From an uncultured Dorea sp. (GTDB taxonomy: Bacteria > Bacillota > Clostridia > Lachnospirales > Lachnospiraceae): a DNA stretch of 64,000 nucleotides. Numbering within the stretch: the first letter of the stretch is position 1; each line of letters starts with the position of its first letter. The notes below the pieces were generated by a model, which was not told where the DNA came from, ran no database searches, and was given only the letters and a program-made list of their open reading frames with translations. Positions 33,367 to 41,536 of the stretch are shown here, piece by piece. The stretch is taken from NCBI GenBank assembly GCA_948602995.1, contig CAPEBR010000020.1, positions 7,036 to 71,035 on the forward strand, in the 5' to 3' direction. Both the position numbers and the translations under genes were made by a program.

Positions 33367-34386
33367 ATGAAACAGGCAGTATTAACAGGACCGGAAACGA
33401 TCGAATACAGTGAGATTGAAAAGCCGGAAATCAGACCGAATGAAATATTAATGAAAGTGAAAAATATAGGAATCTGTGGATCAGATATTCATGCTTATTA
33501 CGGGAAGCATCCATTTATGTCCTTTCCGATCCGTCTTGGGCATGAGATGGCGGGAGAAGTGGTTGAGACAGGGAGCGATGTAAGGGATATAAAGACCGGG
33601 GAGCTGATTACGGTTATGCCACAGGAATTCTGCCATGAATGCGAGCCGTGTAAAGCAGGAAGATACAATATCTGCAATACCCTGAATGTAATCGGCTGTC
33701 AGACGCCTGGCGCTGCCTGTGAATATTTTAATGTTGATGCAGCCCTGGCTAAGAAAATCCCGGAGGGCATGACGGCAGAGGTTGCAGCGACCATTGAACC
33801 GGCGGCAGTCGGGGTACATGCGGTAAGAAGGTGCGGAAGTGTTGTGGGGAAAAATGTAGTTGTTATGGGCGCTGGAACGATTGGAAACGTGACAGCACAG
33901 GCAGCAATGGCTGAAGGTGCTAAAAGCGTTCTGGTGACAGATCTGTCGGAGTATCGCCTGGAACTTGCGAAGCAATGTGGAATTCCACACGCAGTGAATA
34001 CAGGAAAGGTATCTATGAAGGAGGCTGTCAGCCAGGCATTTGGCGAAGAGGGCGCTGATATTTTCTTTGAATGTGTCGGGATAGGAGCTACTGTGAATCA
34101 GGCAATTGAATGCTCCAAGAAAGGAAATGATATTGTAATCGTTGGTGTATTCGGCAAAAATCCCGAGGTGAATTTGTCATGGGTACAAGACAGGGAGCTC
34201 CGCATCTGCGGATCATTGATGTATGTAGAGAAAGACTTCCAGGATACGATTGATTATATGGCTGAGGGGAAGATCCGGATGAAGCCGTTGATCTCAAAAG
34301 TATTTCCATTTTGTCAATATGCAGAAGCGTACAAATATATTGAGCAGAATAAAGATACAAGTATGAAAATTATCATTGAAATATAA
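33367..34386 (+). CDS. Zinc-dependent alcohol/polyol dehydrogenase
   Basis: 339-residue medium-chain dehydrogenase. Catalytic zinc ligands are in GICGSDIHAY (Cys near 39) and RLGHEMAGE (His-Glu near 60). The structural zinc site is reduced to a CHECEPCKAGRYNIC cluster near 93-107. The Rossmann loop is VVMGAGTIGN near 169, followed by an acidic VTDLSEYR segment that favours NAD+. Relatives include sorbitol, galactitol-1-phosphate and threonine dehydrogenases. In this operon a polyol-to-ketose oxidation feeding the 3-epimerase is the most likely role. Confidence 0.9.
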   Translation: MKQAVLTGPETIEYSEIEKPEIRPNEILMKVKNIGICGSDIHAYYGKHPFMSFPIRLGHEMAGEVVETGSDVRDIKTGELITVMPQEFCHECEPCKAGRYNICNTLNVIGCQTPGAACEYFNVDAALAKKIPEGMTAEVAATIEPAAVGVHAVRRCGSVVGKNVVVMGAGTIGNVTAQAAMAEGAKSVLVTDLSEYRLELAKQCGIPHAVNTGKVSMKEAVSQAFGEEGADIFFECVGIGATVNQAIECSKKGNDIVIVGVFGKNPEVNLSWVQDRELRICGSLMYVEKDFQDTIDYMAEGKIRMKPLISKVFPFCQYAEAYKYIEQNKDTSMKIIIEI

Positions 34387-34393
34387 GAGTAGA

Positions 34394-34428
34394 AGAGCCG
34401 CAGACCGGATATACCGGTCTGCGGCTCT
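34394..34428 (+). other. Strong intercistronic hairpin before the aldolase gene
   Basis: AGAGCCGCAGACCGG (34394-34408) and its exact complement (34414-34428) form a 15-bp stem with loop ATATA. No T-run follows; instead AAGGAG comes at once and the aldolase ATG is 15 bases downstream. It may stabilise or process the upstream mRNA or set the aldolase level. Confidence 0.7.
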
Positions 34429-34442
34429 GAAAGGAGTTTCTT

Positions 34443-35297
34443 ATGGCATTAGTTGGTTCATCTGAGCTGTTAAAAAAGGCTCAGCAGGGAAGATATGCGA
34501 TTGGTGCATTCAACGCAGAAAATATGGAAATGGTGCAGGCGATTATAGATGCTGCAGACGAAATGAAATCTCCGGTGATTATTCAGACGACACCGTCAAC
34601 GGTAGCTTACGCAGGCCCTGATATGTATCAGAAAATGGTTTCAGTAAAAGCAGAGGAAGTATCCGTTCCGGTTGTGATGCACCTGGATCACGGAAACAGC
34701 TTTGAATTATGCAGGAGGTCAGTAGAATCCGGCTATACATCCATTATGATAGACGGTTCCGGTTTGTCCTATAATGAGAATGTGGAACTTAGCAGGCGGA
34801 CTGCAGACATGGCAAGGGCGGAGGGAGTTGATACAGAAGCAGAGCTCGGGACAGTAGGCGGAAAAGAAGATAGCCACGAGGTGTCTGATAAAGATGCATT
34901 ATATACAAATCCGGCGCAGGCGGTAGATTTTATAGCCAGGACAGGAATCCAGTCTCTGGCAGTAGCAATAGGGACTGCACACGGATTTTATAAAGGAGAG
35001 CCAAGACTGGATTTTGACAGATTGTCAGAAATCCGCAATGTTGTTTCAATCCCTCTTGTACTCCATGGAGCCTCCGGTGTTCCAGATGAGATGATTAAAA
35101 TGTCCGTTGAACTCGGGATCTGCAAGATAAATTTTGCAACAGAACTTAGAGCAGCATATACAAAAGGTGTAAGAAGCATCTTAAAAGAGGATGGGATCTT
35201 CGATCCGAAAAAATACAGCGCAGCCGGTCGTGAGGCAGTAAGGCAGCTTGTAAAAGAAAAGATTCTTCTTTTAGGAAGTGAAGGTTCAGCCCTTTAA
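34443..35297 (+). CDS. Class II ketose-bisphosphate aldolase (GatY/KbaY/Fba family)
   Basis: 284-residue zinc aldolase that cleaves a ketose 1,6-bisphosphate to dihydroxyacetone phosphate and glyceraldehyde 3-phosphate. Motifs: YAIGAFNAENMEM near 18, zinc ligand motif HLDHGNSFE near 80, SIMIDGSGLSYNEN near 101, AELGTVGGKED near 136, AIGTAHGFYKGEP near 178, VLHGASGVPDEMI near 207. The presence of a GatZ-like subunit in the same operon favours tagatose bisphosphate over fructose bisphosphate, but family sequence alone does not separate them. It is the last gene of the operon. Confidence 0.9.
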   Translation: MALVGSSELLKKAQQGRYAIGAFNAENMEMVQAIIDAADEMKSPVIIQTTPSTVAYAGPDMYQKMVSVKAEEVSVPVVMHLDHGNSFELCRRSVESGYTSIMIDGSGLSYNENVELSRRTADMARAEGVDTEAELGTVGGKEDSHEVSDKDALYTNPAQAVDFIARTGIQSLAVAIGTAHGFYKGEPRLDFDRLSEIRNVVSIPLVLHGASGVPDEMIKMSVELGICKINFATELRAAYTKGVRSILKEDGIFDPKKYSAAGREAVRQLVKEKILLLGSEGSAL

Positions 35298-35339
35298 AAT
35301 GCAGAAAGTGCTTGTTCCTGAATTGATTTTGGCGTATAC

Positions 35340-35445
35340 TGTGATAAATTATAGGGAAACTGGTACATTATTGATGTATCCCATGACATTTTCAGAGTTT
35401 CTGGGGGCGGACGGCGGGGAAAGGCTTCGCATAATATATAAAGAT
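35340..35445 (+). pseudogene. Remnant of an ATPase gene (DUF4143-like fragment)
   Basis: A short frame contains GTLLMYPMTFSEFLGADGGE, which resembles the conserved YPMTFxEFL block of AAA ATPases with a DUF4143 C-terminus. Nothing before or after continues the gene. It lies in the gap 35298-35606, which otherwise holds the 19-base text shared with 25006 and a TTGACA at 35485 that may serve the next gene. Confidence 0.4.
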
Positions 35446-35606
35446 GGATTAGGGGACTTGCTGCCTGCTAATGCCTATGCAGATTTGACAGATTGTGGTA
35501 AGATAGATGTGTAAAGTATAAATCCATGTATTTTTATGCAGACATGGAACGCATATTTCTGTTGCACATACTTGTACGAAAATATTAAGAGAATGGAGGA
35601 AGTGAA

Positions 35607-36287
35607 ATGAAAAGACAGTTAAAAAGAATGTCTGTATTAGCATTTGCCATAATCCTGGCCTTACAGCCTGTAAGTGCAGTACAGGCATCCGCCAGGTCAA
35701 ATGCGGCAAATGTTCTGAAGTACTACAAGAAAGGGGACATCAGCAAGGCGAAAAAGTACAATAAGAAGCTGGCAAAAAAAGCAAGTAAGTCCTGTATAAA
35801 AAAGCTGTCAAAAAAGGCAAAAGCAGCATATCGCAAGGCAGTAAGCTCATATAGCTTTAACCAGGGGAGATCTACCATGAAATCCCTGTGGGGCTATTAT
35901 CTTGCTGATCTGGACGGAGACAAAAAAGCGGAGCTCATGGTAAGACACGGTACCTGCGAGGCAGATGTACAGACAACTGTATACAAGTATAAGAATGGAA
36001 AAGCAAAGAAGATCGGGACCATGTACTCGGGACATACCACCTACTATGATTACCCGGGGAATGCCGGTGTGATCTCGGTAGAAGGCCATATGGGCTATGA
36101 GGCAGTAAGTACATTATCCATGAAAGGCGGAAAGCTGAAACAAAAAAATTATGGCGCGAGGGATCTGAACAAGACATTCACCAGCAGTAAAGGAGGCGAC
36201 TGGTTCCCCTTCCGTCAGCAACTAGATGACCATATCAAATACGATGCAAAATATCATGCATCATTAATCCTGAAAGATTTAAAATAA
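35607..36287 (+). CDS. Secreted basic protein with DLDGDKKAEL motif
   Basis: 226 residues with a signal peptide (cleavage near VQASA). A strongly basic helical region (KKYNKKLAKKASKSCIKKLS) follows, then a globular part opening with YLADLDGDKKAELMV near 92, the same Asp-rich loop as the secreted proteins at 20684 and 24000. GGAGGAAGTGAA precedes ATG 35607. It is probably exported or surface-bound; the function is unknown. A hairpin terminator follows the stop. Confidence 0.78.
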   Translation: MKRQLKRMSVLAFAIILALQPVSAVQASARSNAANVLKYYKKGDISKAKKYNKKLAKKASKSCIKKLSKKAKAAYRKAVSSYSFNQGRSTMKSLWGYYLADLDGDKKAELMVRHGTCEADVQTTVYKYKNGKAKKIGTMYSGHTTYYDYPGNAGVISVEGHMGYEAVSTLSMKGGKLKQKNYGARDLNKTFTSSKGGDWFPFRQQLDDHIKYDAKYHASLILKDLK

Positions 36288-36293
36288 ACGAAA

Positions 36294-36329
36294 GAGGGGC
36301 ATACAGACAATTGTTCTGTATGCCCCCTC
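36294..36329 (+). terminator. Hairpin after the secreted-protein gene
   Basis: GAGGGGCATACAGA (36294-36307) pairs with TCTGTATGCCCCCTC (36315-36329) with one bulged C. The T-tract is weak, so termination may be partial. Confidence 0.65.
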
Positions 36330-36383
36330 TCATACCTGCATTTCAAATGTTCCATTAATAATTTCGTATAAAGTATAAATTTG

Positions 36384-36412
36384 TTGAATTGCGCCTTAGA
36401 TAGTGCTAGAAT
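36384..36412 (+). promoter_or_regulatory. Probable secA promoter
   Basis: TTGAAT (36384-36389), 17-base spacer, TAGAAT (36407-36412). The leader would be about 35 bases. Confidence 0.6.
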
Positions 36413-36453
36413 GGAAAATGAGTAAATTTACGGACAAGGAGTATTCTATCAAA

Positions 36454-39021
36454 ATGGGTCTACTACAAAAATTATTTGGAACACATAGTGAGAATGAATT
36501 GAAACGTATTTATCCGATCGCAGATGCGATTGAGGCATTAGAGCCTTCCATGAAGGAACTTTCCGACAATGAGCTTAAGGCCAAAACAAAGGAGTTCAAG
36601 GAAAGGCTTCATGCAGGAGAGACATTAGACGATATTTTACCAGAAGCATTTGCGGCTGTAAGGGAAGCATCTGTTCGTGCCATTGGGCTCAGGCATTTCC
36701 GGGTACAGCTGATTGGCGGCATCATCCTTCATCAGGGGCGTATTGCTGAGATGAAGACCGGTGAAGGAAAGACGCTGGTATCCACCCTCCCGGCCTATTT
36801 AAATGCCCTGACAGGGGAGGGCGTCCACATTGTAACTGTAAATGATTACCTGGCAAAGCGTGACGCCGAGTGGATGGGACAGATTCACGAGTTCCTGGGA
36901 CTGAAGGTCGGAGTTGTCCTTAACAGTATGGACAACGACGAGAGGCGTGAGGCGTACAACTGTGATATTACTTATGTGACGAATAATGAGCTGGGATTTG
37001 ACTACCTGAGAGATAATATGGTTATTTATAAGGAAGAGCTGGTACAGAGGGGCCTGAAATATGCCATTATCGATGAGGTGGACTCGGTTCTGATTGATGA
37101 AGCGAGAACTCCGCTTATCATCTCCGGACAGAGCGGGAAGTCCACGAAGCTTTATGAGGCGTGTGATATTCTTGCCCGTCAGTTAGAGAGGGGCGAGGCC
37201 AGCGGCGAATTCAGTAAGATGAATGCCATCATGGGCGAGGAGATTGAGGAGACCGGAGACTTCATTGTAAATGAAAAGGAAAAGAACATCAACCTTACCG
37301 AGGATGGTGTAAAGAAGGTGGAAAAATTCTTTCACCTTGATAATCTTGCGGATGCAGAGAATCTGGAGATCCAGCATAATATCATCCTTGCGCTCCGTGC
37401 CCACAACCTGATGTTCCGTGATCAGGATTATGTGGTGAAGGACGAGGAGGTTCTGATTGTTGATGAATTTACAGGACGCATCATGCCAGGACGGCGTTAT
37501 TCTGACGGCCTCCACCAGGCAATTGAGGCGAAGGAGCACGTAAAGGTAAAGAGAGAGAGCCGGACACTGGCAACCATTACCTTCCAGAACCTGTTTAATA
37601 AGTTTGATAAGAAGGCGGGCATGACCGGTACGGCCCTTACAGAGGAAAAAGAGTTCCGTGAGATTTATGGCATGGACGTGGTGGAGATTCCGACCAATGT
37701 CCCGGTAATCCGTCAGGATCTGGAGGATGTGGTATATAAGACACAGCGTGAGAAGTTTAAGGCAGTGTGTGATGAGATTGAGGCAGCCCACGCAAAGCAT
37801 CAGCCGGTGCTGGTAGGTACCATAACGATTGAGAATTCCGAGCTCTTAAGTGGAATGCTTAAGAAACGCGGGATTAAGCACAATGTACTCAATGCTAAGT
37901 TCCATGAGATGGAAGCGGAAATCGTTGCCCAGGCCGGCGTCCATGATGCGGTAACCATTGCCACCAACATGGCAGGACGTGGTACGGATATTAAGCTTGA
38001 CGATCAGGCGAGAGAGGCAGGCGGACTTAAGATCATCGGTACAGAGAGGCATGAGTCCAGGCGTATTGACAACCAGCTGCGCGGACGTTCCGGACGTCAG
38101 GGCGACCCGGGAGAATCCAGGTTTTACATTGCACTTGAGGATGACCTGATGCGCCTGTTCGGCTCGGAGAGGCTGATGGGGATCTTCGAGACGCTCGGTG
38201 TAGAGGAAGGGGAGCAGATTGAGCATAAGATGCTTTCCAGCGCGATTGAAAAGGCACAGCAGAAGATTGAGGGAAATAACTTTGGAATCCGTAAGAATCT
38301 GCTTGAATATGATCAGGTTATGAATGAGCAGAGAGAGATTATCTATGAGGAGAGACGCAGGGTACTCGATGGGGAGAACATGCGGGATTCCATATTCCAT
38401 ATGATCAATGATTATCTGGAAAATGTGGTGGACAGGGAGATTCCTGCGGATGCAGATTATGAAGATTTTAACCTGTCGGCGCTGAACCGGAATATATATT
38501 CGGTAATTCCCATGGATCCGGTTACCCAGGACGAAGTAAAGAAGATGAGCCAGAAGGAGCTCAAGCACATGCTCAAGGAGCGTGCTGCAAAGGCTTATGA
38601 GGCCAAGGAATCAGAATTTCCGGAGCCGGAGCACATCCGTGAGATTGAGCGCGTCATCCTTCTGAAGGTCATTGATGCAAAATGGATGGCTCACATTGAC
38701 GATATGGACCAGCTCCGCCAGGGAATCGGGCTTCAGGCATATGGCAACCGTGATCCCAAGGTGGAATACAAGATGCTTGGATATGACATGTTCGGGGAGA
38801 TGACCAGAGGGATTACCGAGGATACGGTGCGTACCCTCTTCCACATCAGAGTTGAGCAGAAGGTAGAGAGAGAGCAGGTTGCAAAGGTGACTGGTACGAA
38901 TAAGGATGATACTGCCGCCCGTGCGCCAAAGAAGCGTGCGGCGAAGAAGGTTTATCCAAATGATCCGTGTCCGTGCGGAAGCGGGAAGAAATACAAGCAG
39001 TGCTGCGGACGTAAAAAATAA
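36454..39021 (+). CDS. secA: Preprotein translocase ATPase SecA
   Basis: Motor of the Sec export pathway. 855 residues from ATG 36454 (GLLQKLFGTHSENELKRIYP), with AAGGAG 12 bases upstream; the in-frame extension to 36403 overlaps the promoter. Seen: DEAD-like motor with Walker A MKTGEGKT at 100-107, DYLRDNMV and IDEVDSVLIDEARTPLIISG, the preprotein cross-linking domain, motor 2 (NMAGRGTDIKL, RGRSGRQGDPG), and the C-terminal zinc finger CPCGSGKKYKQCC. It is followed by prfB, the usual order in Firmicutes. Confidence 0.98.
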   Translation: MGLLQKLFGTHSENELKRIYPIADAIEALEPSMKELSDNELKAKTKEFKERLHAGETLDDILPEAFAAVREASVRAIGLRHFRVQLIGGIILHQGRIAEMKTGEGKTLVSTLPAYLNALTGEGVHIVTVNDYLAKRDAEWMGQIHEFLGLKVGVVLNSMDNDERREAYNCDITYVTNNELGFDYLRDNMVIYKEELVQRGLKYAIIDEVDSVLIDEARTPLIISGQSGKSTKLYEACDILARQLERGEASGEFSKMNAIMGEEIEETGDFIVNEKEKNINLTEDGVKKVEKFFHLDNLADAENLEIQHNIILALRAHNLMFRDQDYVVKDEEVLIVDEFTGRIMPGRRYSDGLHQAIEAKEHVKVKRESRTLATITFQNLFNKFDKKAGMTGTALTEEKEFREIYGMDVVEIPTNVPVIRQDLEDVVYKTQREKFKAVCDEIEAAHAKHQPVLVGTITIENSELLSGMLKKRGIKHNVLNAKFHEMEAEIVAQAGVHDAVTIATNMAGRGTDIKLDDQAREAGGLKIIGTERHESRRIDNQLRGRSGRQGDPGESRFYIALEDDLMRLFGSERLMGIFETLGVEEGEQIEHKMLSSAIEKAQQKIEGNNFGIRKNLLEYDQVMNEQREIIYEERRRVLDGENMRDSIFHMINDYLENVVDREIPADADYEDFNLSALNRNIYSVIPMDPVTQDEVKKMSQKELKHMLKERAAKAYEAKESEFPEPEHIREIERVILLKVIDAKWMAHIDDMDQLRQGIGLQAYGNRDPKVEYKMLGYDMFGEMTRGITEDTVRTLFHIRVEQKVEREQVAKVTGTNKDDTAARAPKKRAAKKVYPNDPCPCGSGKKYKQCCGRKK

Positions 39022-39130
39022 GTAACGGCAGCTGCTTATGACGGTGGAGGAACCAGGCAGCTGCAAAAATCGTTCAAAACGGTCTTCAGACCGTGAATCA
39101 TAAAAAATATATGAGAAGAGGTGACAGGAA

Positions 39131-40250
39131 GTGGTTGAGCTTGACCAGTTTAAAAGTGTAATCAGTGCATACGAAGAACCTCTTGCCGGAATGAGGGATT
39201 CACTTTGACGTCCCTGGCAGGGAGAAACGGATTGAGGAGCTTGAAAGGAAGATTGAGGAACCAGGATTCTGGGACAGCCCGGAAGAATCCCAGAGGATTA
39301 TGAAAGAGTTAAAGCAGCTTCAGGAGCTTACAAAAACCATCTATGCACTGTATGCGAAGTATGAAGATATTCAGGTGCTCATTGAGATGGGCTACGAGGA
39401 GGAAGATCCTTCTCTGCCGGGAGAGATCCGGACAGAGCTTGACGAGTTTGAGGAGGCATTTGAGAGTCTCCGGATACAGACGCTTCTTTCAGGAGAATAT
39501 GATTCCTGCAATGCGATCGTCACGCTCCATGCAGGTGCGGGCGGCACGGAGTCCTGCGACTGGGCGGGCATGCTGTACCGCATGTACAGCCGGTGGTCGG
39601 AGAAAAAGGGATTCTCCATCCAGGTGCTTGATTACCTGGACGGGGATATTACAGGAATTAAGGCAATTACCTTTGAGGTAAATGGAGAAAATGCATACGG
39701 CTATCTGAAGTCAGAAAAGGGTGTACACCGGCTGGTGAGGATTTCGCCTTTTAACGCAGCGGGCAAGCGGCAGACATCCTTTGCGTCCTGCGATGTTGTC
39801 CCAGATATAGAGGATGAGATTGATATTGAGATTGCGGAAGATGAGCTGAAGATTGATACCTACCGGGCGAGCGGCGCAGGCGGCCAGCATGTGAATAAGA
39901 CGTCTTCCGCTATTCGTATTACACATCTTCCTACCGGGATTGTAGTACAGTGCCAGAATGAGCGTTCCCAGCATTTTAATAAAGAAAAGGCAATGCAGAT
40001 GCTCAAGGTGCGCCTTAAGCTGATGAAAGAGCAGGAACAGGCGGAGAAGGTATCCGATATCCGGGGCGAAGTGAAGGAAATCGGCTTTGGAAATCAGATC
40101 CGGTCCTATGTCATGCAGCCGTACACACTTGTGAAGGATCACAGGACCAATACAGAAAATGGCAATGTGACGGCAGTACTGGATGGAAATCTGGATTCAT
40201 TTATCAATGCATATTTAAAGATGGCTGTAAACGGCCAGAGGGAGGAATAG
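39131..40250 (+). CDS. prfB: Peptide chain release factor 2 (programmed +1 frameshift)
   Basis: Terminates translation at UGA and UAA. The frame opens at GTG 39131 (VELDQFKSVISAYEEPLAGM, GAGGTGAC upstream) and meets TGA at 39206 after CTT. A +1 shift at CTT-T continues as DVPGREKRIEELERKIEEPG, giving join 39131-39205 and 39207-40250 and a 372-residue protein. Further motifs: SPF anticodon-like motif in RISPFNAAGK and the catalytic GGQ in SGAGGQHVNKTSSA. The shift makes synthesis depend on low RF2, the classic autoregulation. Its stop is 2 bases before hom. Confidence 0.97.
39194..39209 (+). promoter_or_regulatory. prfB recoding site
   Basis: AGGG (39194-39197) acts as an internal Shine-Dalgarno-like element and lies 5 bases before the slip codon CTT (39203-39205), followed by TGA-C (39206-39209). 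This is the CTTTGAC arrangement known from other prfB genes. Confidence 0.9.
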
Positions 40251-40252
40251 AA

Positions 40253-41473
40253 GTGATCAATATAGCGGTGATGGGATATGGAACAGTAGGCTCTGGAGTT
40301 GTGGAAGTAATTAATACAAACGGCGCCAGGATTAATCAGAGGATCGGTGAGGAGCTGAACGTGAAATACGTCCTGGATCTCAGAGACTTCCCAGGAGACC
40401 CGGTCCAGGAAAAGATTGTCCATGATTTTGAGACAATTATCCAGGATGAGGATGTAAAAATTGTGGTAGAGGTTATGGGCGGAATCGAGCCTGCCTATAC
40501 CTTTGTAAAGAGGAGCTTAAAGGCAGGGAAAAGCGTCGCGACATCCAATAAGGCACTTGTGGCGAAACATGGCGCAGAACTTCTGTCTATTGCGAAGGAA
40601 AAGAACATTAATTTCTTATTCGAGGCCAGTGTCGGAGGCGGGATTCCGATTATCCGCCCTCTGAATTCTTCTCTTACAGCAGATGAGATTGAGGAGATCA
40701 CAGGCATTTTAAACGGAACAACGAATTATATGCTGACCAAGATGTTTTATGAGGGCGCTGATTATGACACAGTGCTTAAGGAAGCCCAGGCAAATGGTTA
40801 TGCGGAGAGAAATCCGGAGGCAGATGTAGAAGGGTATGATGCCTGCAGAAAGATTGCGATTCTGTCATCCCTGATCTCCGGACAGCAGGTGGACTTTGAA
40901 GATATATACTGTGAAGGAATCACGGAGATTACTGTTGAGGATATGAAGTATGCAAAGGCCATGGGAACCACCATTAAGCTGCTGGCGTCCAGTAAGCGTC
41001 ACGGGAACCACCTTCATGCAATTGTTGCTCCCTGCATGCTCTATCCGGAGCACCCTCTCTATAATGTAAATGGAGTATTTAACTCCATCTTTGTCCATGG
41101 CAATGTACTGGGTGACGCTATGTTCTATGGAAGCGGCGCAGGAAAGCTCCCCACAGCCAGCGCAGTTGTGGCGGATGTGGTAGATGCGGCAAAGCATCTG
41201 AACCGGAACATTATGACCATGTGGGATCAGGAAAAGCTCAGACTTGAAGACAAGTCAGATGCCAAGAGGCGCTTCTTTATCAGGATGAAGGGGGATGCAG
41301 ACAAGCTGCTTGCGGATCTTCAGTATTCCTTCGGAGAAATTGAGCTGGTACATGCAGACGGCCTTGAGGGAGAGTTCGGATTCGTGACTCCGGTTATGAT
41401 GGAGGGCGATTATGATACAAGGGCAAAGAGCTATAAAGATCAGATTCTGCATATGATCAGGATCGAAGATTAA
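40253..41473 (+). CDS. hom: Homoserine dehydrogenase
   Basis: Reduces aspartate semialdehyde to homoserine for threonine and methionine. 406 residues: nucleotide-binding GYGTVGSG at 8-15, the conserved ATSNKALVAKHGAEL and ASVGGGIPIIRPL segments, the catalytic-domain GTTNYMLTKM motif, and a C-terminal ACT-like domain (RFFIRMKGDADKLLADL), probably for threonine feedback. It starts at GTG 40253, 2 bases after the prfB stop, using AGGGAGGAATAG inside the prfB end, so it is likely cotranscribed with prfB. It leads the hom/apgM-like/lysC group. Confidence 0.96.
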   Translation: MINIAVMGYGTVGSGVVEVINTNGARINQRIGEELNVKYVLDLRDFPGDPVQEKIVHDFETIIQDEDVKIVVEVMGGIEPAYTFVKRSLKAGKSVATSNKALVAKHGAELLSIAKEKNINFLFEASVGGGIPIIRPLNSSLTADEIEEITGILNGTTNYMLTKMFYEGADYDTVLKEAQANGYAERNPEADVEGYDACRKIAILSSLISGQQVDFEDIYCEGITEITVEDMKYAKAMGTTIKLLASSKRHGNHLHAIVAPCMLYPEHPLYNVNGVFNSIFVHGNVLGDAMFYGSGAGKLPTASAVVADVVDAAKHLNRNIMTMWDQEKLRLEDKSDAKRRFFIRMKGDADKLLADLQYSFGEIELVHADGLEGEFGFVTPVMMEGDYDTRAKSYKDQILHMIRIED

Positions 41474-41483
41474 TGGTAACAGG

Positions 41484-41518
41484 GTACAGCAGCGGGAGTA
41501 AGAGTCCCGCTGCTGTAC
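41484..41518 (+). other. Intercistronic hairpin between hom and the apgM-like gene
   Basis: GTACAGCAGCGGGA (41484-41497) pairs perfectly with TCCCGCTGCTGTAC (41505-41518), loop of 7. No T-run follows and the next ATG is 18 bases on, with GTGAGGAGA between, so it resembles the hairpin at 34394 rather than a terminator. Confidence 0.65.
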
Positions 41519-41536
41519 TGGTGAGGAGACAGACGG

